41,032 nt of DNA from a gamma proteobacterium symbiont of Bathyaustriella thionipta (GTDB lineage Bacteria > Pseudomonadota > Gammaproteobacteria > GRL18), in the NCBI GenBank assembly GCA_025656775.1, contig JAHXHI010000304.1, positions 1 to 41,032 of the forward strand. Reading direction: 5' to 3'. The position numbers and the translations under genes are program-made. The notes under the pieces are model-generated. The model searched no databases and was not told the DNA's origin. It worked only from the letters and a program-made list of their open reading frames with translations. How positions within the stretch are numbered: position 1 is the stretch's first letter; every line of letters begins with the position of its first letter. Below, piece by piece: positions 29,283 through 36,795 of the stretch.

Positions 29283-29876
29283 ATGGATAAAAAACTCCTA
29301 ACCATACTACTTGCTATCCCTGCTGCTTCAATCGCTATCACCTGGTATGTATTTACGCTTAGCGCCAGCAAACAAACGAGTATCAATCTCCCTGCAAAAA
29401 ACAGCGCCTTAAAAATTGCCGATACTTTTTTTAATACGGCGGAAATTATTAATTTCGGTGAAACCGGTCTCCCTAAAAGCAAAATAATCGGTGCTCAGGT
29501 TTCCCATTATCCTGATGAAGCAGACTCTGAAATCATGACCCCCAGAATTACCCTCTTTAGAGAAAATGGACCACCTGTTTATGTGAGTGCGGATCATGGC
29601 TGGATTAATAAGCAAGGAACTCGTGTTATTTTAAAAGGTCATACTGTAATAAAACGAGAACAATCGCAGGTTAATCAATTTTCTCAACTTGAATCACCCG
29701 AATTAACCATCTGGCCCAATAGAGACTATGCTGAAACGGATAAAGCCGTAAAAATTACAACCGATTCAACGATAGCAACGGGGGTTGGTATGAAAGCTTT
29801 TCTGGATAAAGAACATTATTACTTATTAAATAATGTCAAAGCTCAACATATACCGGCAAAGCCCAAACCAGATTAA
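29283..29876 (+). CDS. lptC: LPS export system protein LptC
   Basis: 197 aa, bitopic inner-membrane protein (anchor about 5-24) with a periplasmic beta-jellyroll that passes LPS from LptBFG to LptA. Sequence is typical and loosely conserved: FFNTAEIINFGETGLPKSKIIGAQVSHYPD, then LTIWPNRDYAETDKAVKI. Position between kdsC and lptA supports the call. Confidence 0.93.
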   Translation: MDKKLLTILLAIPAASIAITWYVFTLSASKQTSINLPAKNSALKIADTFFNTAEIINFGETGLPKSKIIGAQVSHYPDEADSEIMTPRITLFRENGPPVYVSADHGWINKQGTRVILKGHTVIKREQSQVNQFSQLESPELTIWPNRDYAETDKAVKITTDSTIATGVGMKAFLDKEHYYLLNNVKAQHIPAKPKPD

Positions 29877-29891
29877 GACATAACACAGGAT

Positions 29892-29949
29892 AGGCGGAGT
29901 TAAGGAAAATAGCAACTCTGCCTGAAATACAGGAGGATTTTCTGTATTT
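29892..29949 (+). promoter_or_regulatory. Tandem hairpins in the lptC-lptA spacer
   Basis: Stem 1: AGGCGGAGTT (29892-29901) with AACTCTGCCT (29914-29923), ten pairs including one G-U. Stem 2: AAATACAG (29925-29932) with CTGTATTT (29942-29949), eight perfect pairs, loop carrying GAGGA. Only one base separates them, and the second is followed by a short T run. The spacer to the lptA ATG is 128 bases, long for this operon. They could attenuate or stabilise the lptAB message. Confidence 0.55.
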
Positions 29950-30004
29950 TGTAAATTGAACCATTCTATACCAATTGACGCTTAACCATGGAGCAGCAAT
30001 ACTA

Positions 30005-30565
30005 ATGAACTATCAACCGCTTTCCCAGATAAAAGTAAGCACCTGTTATTTACTATTTACTTTTGTTTTATTTCTTACTCCTGCAAGCCTGATGGCATTA
30101 TCAAGTGATCGAAATCAACCCATTAATCTGGAAGCAGACAGTGCAGATATTGATGATCTCAAAGGCATCAGTATATACACTGGAAATGTCATATTAAGTC
30201 AGGGAAGCATGGTTATCAAATCCAGTAAACTGACTTTATATACTGATAAAAACAAAGATCTGGAAAAAGCAATAGCCGTTGGCAGTGAAAAAAAACTAGC
30301 CACATTTAAACAACGTCCTGAAGGAAAAAATGTCGACTTCCGTGCCCGTGCCATTACCATGATTTACTATTTAACAAAAGATAAAATTCACTTGCTTAAA
30401 AACGCTTATGTTTGGCAAGACGGAGATACCTTCAGCGGTAACAAAATTATTTATGACACAAAAAATGAAACGGTGATCGCAACAGGTAAAAAGAACAAAG
30501 ATGGCAAACCTGTCTCCAGTGGTGGTCGGATAAAAGTGACCATTCAACCTAAGAATAAAAAATAA
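30005..30565 (+). CDS. lptA: Periplasmic LPS transport protein LptA
   Basis: 186 aa from ATG 30005: this gives a clean Sec signal (about 12-31, cleavage after SLMA). A TTG ten codons earlier would lengthen it without reason. OstA/LptA domain: [42 protein letters not shown] and [24 protein letters not shown]. LptA strands bridge LptC to LptDE. The last residues are basic. GGAG lies 11 bases before the ATG, rather far. Confidence 0.94.
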   Translation: MNYQPLSQIKVSTCYLLFTFVLFLTPASLMALSSDRNQPINLEADSADIDDLKGISIYTGNVILSQGSMVIKSSKLTLYTDKNKDLEKAIAVGSEKKLATFKQRPEGKNVDFRARAITMIYYLTKDKIHLLKNAYVWQDGDTFSGNKIIYDTKNETVIATGKKNKDGKPVSSGGRIKVTIQPKNKK

Positions 30566-30594
30566 TTCTTAGTTTATTTTCTGAGGTTAATCAC

Positions 30595-31332
30595 ATGTCA
30601 AGCCATCTATTAGAACTTCGAGCAGAAAAGCTCAACAAAACATTTAAGTCACGCCAGGTAGTCAATGATGTCTCTTTTTCAGTAAAAAAAGGGGAAGTTG
30701 TTGGATTATTAGGTCCCAATGGTGCAGGTAAAACCACCAGTTTTTATATGGTTGTGGGCTTAATCAAGGCTGATAGCGGTACTATCACCTGTCATAATAA
30801 GGACATGACCCACCTTCCTATTCATAAACGCGCCAAACAAGGCATTGGTTATCTCCCTCAGGAAGCATCGGTTTTTAGAAAACTAACCGTTGAAGAAAAT
30901 ATTATGGCCATTCTTGAAACCCGAAAAGATCTCAATCGAACCGACAGAAAGGACCATCTGGAACAATTATTAAATGAGTTAAGTATTAGCCATATTCGTA
31001 AGTCTGTGGGTATCAGCCTTTCAGGCGGTGAACGACGCAGGGTTGAAATAGCCAGAACCTTATCAATGGAACCTGATTTCATTTTATTAGATGAACCCTT
31101 TGCGGGCGTCGACCCAATTTCAGTCAGTGATATTCAAGCAATTATTCTCCACCTCACAGAAAAAAATATCGGTGTATTAATCACCGATCATAATGTCAGA
31201 GAAACATTAAGTGTATGCAAACGAGCTTATATTATGAATAGTGGCTGTGTCATCGCCAAAGGAACGCCTGAAGAATTATTAAGCAACGAGCAAGTTCGAG
31301 AAGTCTATCTTGGTGATAACTTCAAAATTTAG
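30595..31332 (+). CDS. lptB: LptB, ATPase of the LPS transporter
   Basis: 245 aa ABC ATPase powering LptFG. Walker [10 protein letters not shown] (about 41-49), Q-loop [15 protein letters not shown], signature [17 protein letters not shown], Walker [17 protein letters not shown] and switch [12 protein letters not shown]. Starts 29 bases after lptA. Confidence 0.98.
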   Translation: MSSHLLELRAEKLNKTFKSRQVVNDVSFSVKKGEVVGLLGPNGAGKTTSFYMVVGLIKADSGTITCHNKDMTHLPIHKRAKQGIGYLPQEASVFRKLTVEENIMAILETRKDLNRTDRKDHLEQLLNELSISHIRKSVGISLSGGERRRVEIARTLSMEPDFILLDEPFAGVDPISVSDIQAIILHLTEKNIGVLITDHNVRETLSVCKRAYIMNSGCVIAKGTPEELLSNEQVREVYLGDNFKI

Positions 31333-31423
31333 CCACTTTTATTTAAAAACAAGTTATTGATAGTTAACAATAATATCTTTTATTATAAAAATAATTAACT
31401 TTTTTGATCCTTATCAACTGCAA

Positions 31424-31438
31424 TGGCACGTAATTTGC
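31424..31438 (+). promoter_or_regulatory. Sigma-54 (RpoN) promoter in front of rpoN
   Basis: TGGCACG (31424-31430), four bases, then TTGC (31435-31438): an exact match to the -24/-12 consensus, with GG and GC separated by ten bases. The start would be near 31450, about 100 bases before the rpoN ATG. It lies in a non-coding spacer and on the right strand, so RpoN probably drives its own gene with the help of an unidentified enhancer-binding protein. A 6-bp inverted repeat (TTATTG 31354-31359, CAATAA 31368-31373) upstream might be an activator site. Confidence 0.8.
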
Positions 31439-31551
31439 GCTACTATTAAATCAAGGAACACTTATTTTCAACGGTATGAGCCCGATTAATAGCGATGGAC
31501 ACAACTTAAAACCTATCGCTAACTAGAGAACAGGTATAAATTACTTATTTT

Positions 31552-33117
31552 ATGAAACAATCGCTTCATCTTCGCTTAGGCCAACAACTTACAATGACAC
31601 CTCAATTGCAGCAGGCGATAAAGCTGCTGCAATTATCCAGTTTAGATCTTCAACAGGAAATACAAGAAGCTCTGGATAGTAATGTCATGCTTGAAGTTGA
31701 TGAAACCAATTCAAATACCAGTTCTGATACCGACAATTCAAATAACGACAATAAAAGTGATTCTGTTGACTTAAATACTCTTGATAATAAAAACAATGAG
31801 CACAGCAACGAACTTAATAATCAACCATCAAATGATGATTTCACCAGTGAGGTAGACAACTCTCAAGTCGACTTCGAAAATAGTCAGAATGACATCCCTA
31901 CTGAACTGACAACCGATTCCAGCTGGGATGATACCTATGATACAAGCACCAGTTACACTGCTGGTCAAAGTATTAGTAACTCATACAGTGGCGATGATAG
32001 TAATTTATTTGAAAATAACGGTAAAACAGAAGACAGCTTACAAGAACACCTGATCTGGCAAGCCGAAATGACACCATTCAGTGATACTGACAGAATGATT
32101 GCTGATGCGATCATTGACGGTATTGATGACAGCGGCTATTTAACTCAGTCCTATGAAGAATTACTGCAATCATTTTCTCCTGAAGATGAAATTGATATAG
32201 AAGAAATTGAAGCGGTATTGCATCGTATTCAGAATTTTGATCCACCCGGAGTAGGCGCTCGAGATTTACAAGAAAACCTGCTATTACAATTAAGAGCTCT
32301 GGATAGTGATACTCAATGGTTAAGTGAGGCTAAAATTCTGGTATCCAGACACTTAAAATTACTTGCCAATCGAGACTTTGCCACCCTGAAACGTCGCATG
32401 AAATTAGATGAGACAAGGTTAGCCCAGGTGATCAGTTTAATCAAGAGCCTGAGTCCCAGGCCTGGCAGCCATATCTCTGATGATAAGCCTCATTATGTCA
32501 CTCCAGATGTCTATGTAAAAAAAATTAATGGCGCATGGACCTGTAGTCTCAATTCAGACTCCGCACCTAATATTAAAATTAATGAAGAATATCTAAATCT
32601 GGTTAAGGGCGCAAAAAAAGACAGCGATATGAGCTCAATTAAAGATCACTTACAAGAAGCTCGCTGGTTTATTAAAAGTTTACAAAGCCGCAATGAAACA
32701 TTATTAAAAGTATCGCGCTGTATTCTGGACTTTCAAAAAGATTTCTTTGAATATGGAGAAGAGCACATGCGAGCACTGGTTCTCGCAGACGTTGCTGAAG
32801 TCGTTGAAATGCATGAGTCCACGATATCAAGAGTGACTACTCAGAAATATATGCACACACCCGGAGGTATTTTTGAACTCAAATACTTTTTCTCCAGCCA
32901 TGTCACCACTGCAAGTGGTGGTGAGGCTTCAGCAACTGCTATTCGAGCAATTATTAAAAAATTTATTGCTGCAGAAAATAGTCGCAAGCCATTAAGTGAC
33001 AATAAAATTTCTACCATGCTGGCAGAACAGAATTATAAGGTGGCCAGACGTACGGTTGCTAAATATCGCGAATCAATGTCGATACCACCCTCTAATGAAA
33101 GAAAAAATATTGCCTGA
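31552..33117 (+). CDS. rpoN: RNA polymerase sigma-54 factor RpoN
   Basis: 521 aa. Region I (1-50) has the Gln/Leu-rich LRLGQQLTMTPQLQQAIKLLQLSSLDLQQEI. Region II (about 50-165) is an unusually long acidic, Asn/Asp/Ser-rich low-complexity stretch. Region III has the core-binding part (SLQEHLIWQAEMTPFSD, FDPPGVGARDLQENLLLQL), the helix-turn-helix (AEVVEMHESTISRVTTQKYM) and the RpoN box ARRTVAKYRE near the C-terminus. RpoN needs AAA+ activators; in this setting it is functionally tied to PTS-Ntr. Confidence 0.98.
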   Translation: MKQSLHLRLGQQLTMTPQLQQAIKLLQLSSLDLQQEIQEALDSNVMLEVDETNSNTSSDTDNSNNDNKSDSVDLNTLDNKNNEHSNELNNQPSNDDFTSEVDNSQVDFENSQNDIPTELTTDSSWDDTYDTSTSYTAGQSISNSYSGDDSNLFENNGKTEDSLQEHLIWQAEMTPFSDTDRMIADAIIDGIDDSGYLTQSYEELLQSFSPEDEIDIEEIEAVLHRIQNFDPPGVGARDLQENLLLQLRALDSDTQWLSEAKILVSRHLKLLANRDFATLKRRMKLDETRLAQVISLIKSLSPRPGSHISDDKPHYVTPDVYVKKINGAWTCSLNSDSAPNIKINEEYLNLVKGAKKDSDMSSIKDHLQEARWFIKSLQSRNETLLKVSRCILDFQKDFFEYGEEHMRALVLADVAEVVEMHESTISRVTTQKYMHTPGGIFELKYFFSSHVTTASGGEASATAIRAIIKKFIAAENSRKPLSDNKISTMLAEQNYKVARRTVAKYRESMSIPPSNERKNIA

Positions 33118-33218
33118 TAAACGTATTACTTAAAGGGCATACAAACGATAAGTAAGCTTTTATTTTTAAATGTTTAAAGTAAAATATTATTTATCATAGC
33201 TAACAAGGAGCTAATCTT

Positions 33219-33542
33219 ATGCAAATAGATATAACCGGACACCACATCGATATCACAGATTCTCTGCGTGATTATGTCAACCAGAAAATGGAACGTGTTG
33301 AACGTCACTTTGGTATTGTTAGTAAAAGTCATGTTATTTTAAGTGTAGAAAAACAACGCCAGAATGCAGAAGCCACGCTGATGGTTAAAGGAAGTAAAGT
33401 GTTTGCTGAAGCTGTCGATGAAGATATGTATTCAGCCATCGATAGTTTAATTGACAAGCTTGATCGTCAAGTGAAAAAACATAAAGAAAAAATGACCGAT
33501 CACCACCGAGGTGAAGTGAGTCTTAAATCACACGAATTATAG
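33219..33542 (+). CDS. hpf: Ribosome hibernation promoting factor
   Basis: 107 aa, short-type HPF/YhbH that helps form inactive 100S ribosomes. MQIDITGHHIDITDSLRDYVNQKMERVERHF opening, then VEKQRQNAEATLMVKG and EDMYSAIDSLIDKLDRQVKKHKEK. Preceded by AAGGAG at a good distance. Standard position after rpoN. Confidence 0.97.
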   Translation: MQIDITGHHIDITDSLRDYVNQKMERVERHFGIVSKSHVILSVEKQRQNAEATLMVKGSKVFAEAVDEDMYSAIDSLIDKLDRQVKKHKEKMTDHHRGEVSLKSHEL

Positions 33543-33559
33543 TTATAAGCTGCCTGTTT

Positions 33560-33595
33560 TTAGCCTTGAGCCAGAGTCTCTGTTCTCAAGGCTAA
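33560..33595 (+). terminator. Strong 11-bp hairpin after hpf, no T run
   Basis: TTAGCCTTGAG (33560-33570) pairs perfectly with CTCAAGGCTAA (33585-33595) around a 14-base loop that can itself pair (CAGA with TCTG). No T tract follows. A second, bulged stem (33608-33614 with 33620-33627) comes next. It may protect the 3' end of rpoN-hpf mRNA or terminate with Rho rather than act as an intrinsic terminator. The rest of 33596-33763 shows nothing. Confidence 0.55.
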
Positions 33596-33763
33596 TGCCT
33601 TAATGAGAGAGAAGATGCACTTTCTCTTAGAGCCCTCCCTAACACAACAATAAACAGAAATACCTTTCAATAAGCACTCAGTCACAGTATTTTTAGAAAA
33701 TCAGTGATAAAAAATAATATCATGTAAATAATTCCTCTTTTTCTTAAAAACCCTTAAATTTAT

Positions 33764-33793
33764 TTGACAGTTTCTATGCATTCAGATGAAAAT
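33764..33793 (+). promoter_or_regulatory. Probable promoter of the ptsN-hprK-rapZ-EIIA-HPr group
   Basis: Perfect TTGACA (33764-33769), 18-base spacer, GAAAAT (33788-33793; 4 of 6). The expected start is about 40 bases before the ptsN ATG. The hairpins after hpf, upstream of it, would separate the two transcription units. Confidence 0.45.
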
Positions 33794-33841
33794 AGTATAT
33801 GAACTTCAACTTTCAAAAAACTACCTTTTAGTCAGACAGCC

Positions 33842-34294
33842 ATGAAATTTAACCATCTTATCAAAATTGATCAGATTCAACTTAACAATAGTGCCGGCAG
33901 TAAAAAAAAGGTACTTGAAAGTATCAGTCATATTGTCCATGATAACTATCCAGAATTAAGCACCAACAAAGTATTTGAAACACTGATTGATAGAGAACGC
34001 CTGGGCAGTACCGGCATTGGTCATGGCGTTGCACTGCCCCACGGACGTTTATCAGAATGCTCTGATAGCATCGGTATTTTTGTCAGCCTGATCAATGGTG
34101 TCGATTACGATGCCATTGACAAAGAACCGGTAAAACTCTTATTTGCACTATTGGTGCCTGACCATTCAACTGAAGAACACCTGCAAATACTGGCAAAACT
34201 TGCTGAATTTTTTCTCAATAAAGAAAACCGCCAAATTCTTAATAATGCCACTTCATCGGAAAGCGTTTATAATATTCTCATCAATATCGAGTAA
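33842..34294 (+). CDS. ptsN: PTS-Ntr enzyme IIA, PtsN
   Basis: 150 aa EIIA of fructose/Ntr type, a regulatory phosphoacceptor affecting K+ transport, envelope stress and sigma-54 functions. The phosphorylated His is His67 in GVALPHGRL. The RERLGSTGIGHG motif precedes it. Only a weak Shine-Dalgarno is visible before the ATG. Confidence 0.96.
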   Translation: MKFNHLIKIDQIQLNNSAGSKKKVLESISHIVHDNYPELSTNKVFETLIDRERLGSTGIGHGVALPHGRLSECSDSIGIFVSLINGVDYDAIDKEPVKLLFALLVPDHSTEEHLQILAKLAEFFLNKENRQILNNATSSESVYNILINIE

Positions 34295-34364
34295 ATTAAA
34301 TAGATTTTTCACGAATTTTGCTATTACAGTTATTTTTTAAAAAGAAGCATCATCATCCGGTTTT

Positions 34365-34901
34365 ATGAAAAAAAATAGACTTCCTGAACATGGTGTACTT
34401 ATCCAGGTCAGCCACATGGGTATCTATCTGACAGGTGATAGCGGAGTGGGTAAATCAGAAATTGCATTACAGTTGATCCATCAGGGTGCCAGACTCATTT
34501 GTGATGATGCACCCGAATTAACAACGAATATCAATACAAAAAAAATACTCGGTACCTGTCCTGAGGGCTTTTATGGCCTGATGCATATACATGATCTGGG
34601 TCTCATCAATCTTTTGGATATTATTGGCCAACAAAGTTTCAAGAGCAGTCAACCGATAGATTTTGTCATTGAACTGGTTAAAGCTAATGATAAACAAGCA
34701 ATCATCACTCAGCAAAATCCACAACATCTATTAACACCAGACTATCAAAAATGGCATTATCAGAGTTGTTCGGTTTCAGGTATTCGCATACACTTATACC
34801 CTGATAGAAATATACCTCTAATCATTAACACAGCAATTGAGCAATTTATCAGGTTTAAAGACTTAATTAATACCAAGTCAGGCCATCAACTTAAAGGGTA
34901 A
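34365..34901 (+). CDS. hprK: Short, divergent HPr kinase/phosphorylase
   Basis: 178 aa, only the C-terminal catalytic domain; full HprK proteins have about 310 aa. Walker A GDSGVGKS (24-31) and the Asp pair in LICDDAP (47-48) are intact. The HprK signature after them, normally E-[IV]-R-G-[LI]-G-I, reads HIHDLGLINLL: the Glu, Arg and first Gly are replaced. Kinase activity towards HPr Ser46 is plausible because HPr here has Ser46 and is encoded 1.6 kb downstream, but the altered signature may change the phosphorylase side. Short HprKs are typical of alphaproteobacteria. Confidence 0.82.
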   Translation: MKKNRLPEHGVLIQVSHMGIYLTGDSGVGKSEIALQLIHQGARLICDDAPELTTNINTKKILGTCPEGFYGLMHIHDLGLINLLDIIGQQSFKSSQPIDFVIELVKANDKQAIITQQNPQHLLTPDYQKWHYQSCSVSGIRIHLYPDRNIPLIINTAIEQFIRFKDLINTKSGHQLKG

Positions 34902-34927
34902 AACAGGATGACCTGGGGAATCAATCA

Positions 34928-35788
34928 ATGAAATTACAAATCGTTAGCGGCTTATCAGGCTCAGGAAAAACTATTGCATTACAAGTGCTTGAAGATTTAG
35001 ATTACTATTGTATCGCCAATCTTCCGTTAGAGTTATTATCTGAACTGGTTGAAAAAAGCCTTAAAGATCGTCGTTATATTGATAAAATTGCCGTTGGTAT
35101 TGATGCCAGAACACTGGGCAGTAATTTTTCCAGTTTTGCTGAAATATTGCAAACGGTTGAAAAAATCGATATCGAGTGTCATGTTTTATTTCTTCATGCC
35201 CAAACCAATATTCTACTCAAGCGGTTTAGTGAAACCCGCCGAAAACACCCATTGACTAATGAACAAACATCACTGGAAGAGGCCATTAATCGAGAAAGGC
35301 TTGTATTAAAAATGATTCAGGACGAAGCCGATCAGCAGATTAATACATCCAGTACAAATGTTCATCAGCTACGAGACAGAATTAAAGATATTATCACCCT
35401 GAACAACCAGCCCGTCATGGCATTACAATTTTTATCCTTTGGTTTTAAGCATGGTCTGCCTGATGATATGGATATGATGTTTGATATGCGCTGTCTGCCC
35501 AATCCTCACTGGGAACCAGCACTCAGACCTTTTACGGGAAAAGATCAGCCCGTCGCTGATTTTCTGGATCAACAAGAAAGCTGTGACGAAATGTTTGAAG
35601 ACATCCAGCAGTATGTTGATAAATGGCTCCCCTGCTTTGAAGAAAATAATCGAAATTACCTCACTATTGCCATAGGTTGTACCGGCGGTCAACACCGTTC
35701 TGTTTACATGGTTGAAAAATTAGCTCATTATTTTATGCAGCATCGAGAGTCTGTTATCGCACGTCATAAAGAACTGGAACAACGTTAA
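34928..35788 (+). CDS. rapZ: RNase adapter protein RapZ
   Basis: 286 aa. Walker A GLSGSGKT (8-15), LEDLDYYCIANLPLELL, GIDARTLG, FSETRRKHPL, and the C-terminal FGFKHGLP, MRCLPNPHW and IGCTGGQHRSVYMVEKL blocks of the RNA-binding domain. In E. coli RapZ binds GlmZ sRNA and GlcN6P and presents the sRNA to RNase E, tuning GlmS and so envelope precursor supply. Placement between an HprK and EIIA-Man is common in proteobacteria. Confidence 0.97.
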   Translation: MKLQIVSGLSGSGKTIALQVLEDLDYYCIANLPLELLSELVEKSLKDRRYIDKIAVGIDARTLGSNFSSFAEILQTVEKIDIECHVLFLHAQTNILLKRFSETRRKHPLTNEQTSLEEAINRERLVLKMIQDEADQQINTSSTNVHQLRDRIKDIITLNNQPVMALQFLSFGFKHGLPDDMDMMFDMRCLPNPHWEPALRPFTGKDQPVADFLDQQESCDEMFEDIQQYVDKWLPCFEENNRNYLTIAIGCTGGQHRSVYMVEKLAHYFMQHRESVIARHKELEQR

Positions 35789-35967
35789 AATATCCCGACA
35801 TTTATCAGTTGATCGCTGCAAAAAAACGTCTCTTCTGAAAACCATACTTCTTGTAAGTTATTGATTCTATTAATTGCGCCTCTATTTTCATCGAAGAAGT
35901 ATAAACTATCTCTTTTTTTCTCTATTAAAGCCATAATTTTCGGCTTATAATCTCTAGCTTCTTTCAT
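35785..35967 (-). CDS. Possible small antisense ORF between rapZ and the EIIA-Man gene
   Basis: 60 codons filling almost the whole 197-base gap that opens an otherwise tight operon, on the opposite strand. Composition looks protein-like (charged N-terminus KEARDYKPKIMALIEKKRD, then aromatic and Asn-rich), and all four Arg codons are AGA. No Shine-Dalgarno precedes the ATG and I recognise no family. It could be a remnant of an inserted foreign gene or a chance frame. Confidence 0.25.
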   Translation of the reverse strand: MKEARDYKPKIMALIEKKRDSLYFFDENRGAINRINNLQEVWFSEETFFCSDQLINVGIF

Positions 35968-35985
35968 TTTTAAGGGTTTGTTTGC

Positions 35986-36399
35986 ATGGGTGTCTCACTA
36001 TTACTCATCACTCACGACGACATAGGCAGCAGTTTATTGAATACTGCCATAAACATGATGGGAGTATCTCCTATCACTTATAAAAATTTAATTATTACCT
36101 CACAAATGGATATTGAACAGGGATATACACAAGCCATTCAATTGTGCAGTGAACTTGATAGCAATGATGACATTCTGATAGTAACCGATATGTATGGCTC
36201 AACCCCCAGTAATGTCGCAGCTAAACTGCTTGAAAATACATCAAAGCAACGAAGAATTATTCTTACTGGTCTCAATCTCCCTATGCTGGTTAAAATTATG
36301 AACTATGCTCATCTCGATGTATCAGAATTAGCCCAAAAAGCATGCTCTGGTGCGACTGAAAGTATTTTTATTATTGAGCACCCCATTGACTGTCATTAG
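35986..36399 (+). CDS. PTS EIIA, mannose type (ManX-like, regulatory)
   Basis: 137 aa EIIA-Man domain alone. The phosphorylated His is His10 (LLLITHDDIG); VTDMYGSTPSNVAAKLL and TGLNLPMLVKIMNYAH are typical. No EIIB, C or D genes accompany it, so it is a regulatory rather than a sugar-transport component, working with HPr, PtsN and HprK. Confidence 0.94.
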   Translation: MGVSLLLITHDDIGSSLLNTAINMMGVSPITYKNLIITSQMDIEQGYTQAIQLCSELDSNDDILIVTDMYGSTPSNVAAKLLENTSKQRRIILTGLNLPMLVKIMNYAHLDVSELAQKACSGATESIFIIEHPIDCH

Positions 36400-36464
36400 G
36401 GTATCTAAAACAAAGATTTCTCCCCAAAAGCCTGACTCCTCATGTTCAAAAAGAAGCCATTGCA

Positions 36465-36734
36465 ATGATTGAAAGACAAATTTTTATAATAAACAAACTT
36501 GGCTTACACGCCAGAGCTGCTGCTAAACTAGTGACATTAGCCAGTAGTTTTCAATCAACGATTGAACTTAAAACCAAATGTAAAACAGCCAATGGCAAAA
36601 GCATTATGAGTGTCATGATGCTTGCAGCCGGCCAAGGTACAGAAATCACATTACTCATTGAAGGCCATGATGAAAAACAAGCCGTCGCGGCCCTGGAAGT
36701 ACTCATAAATCAGCGTTTTGACGAATCAGAATAA
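36465..36734 (+). CDS. ptsH: Phosphocarrier protein HPr
   Basis: 89 aa. Phosphocarrier His15 (LGLHARAAAKLV) and the regulatory Ser46 in NGKSIMSVMML are both present at their classic positions, so it can take phosphate from EI at His15 and from HprK at Ser46. In related clusters ptsI (enzyme I) follows; here a sialidase-like gene does. Sixty-five bases separate it from the EIIA-Man gene. Confidence 0.96.
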   Translation: MIERQIFIINKLGLHARAAAKLVTLASSFQSTIELKTKCKTANGKSIMSVMMLAAGQGTEITLLIEGHDEKQAVAALEVLINQRFDESE

Positions 36735-36795
36735 ATCATTTAAATTTTTTTCCGGATATATCAAAAAATCTAATATCAATTTAAAAGAAAACTTA

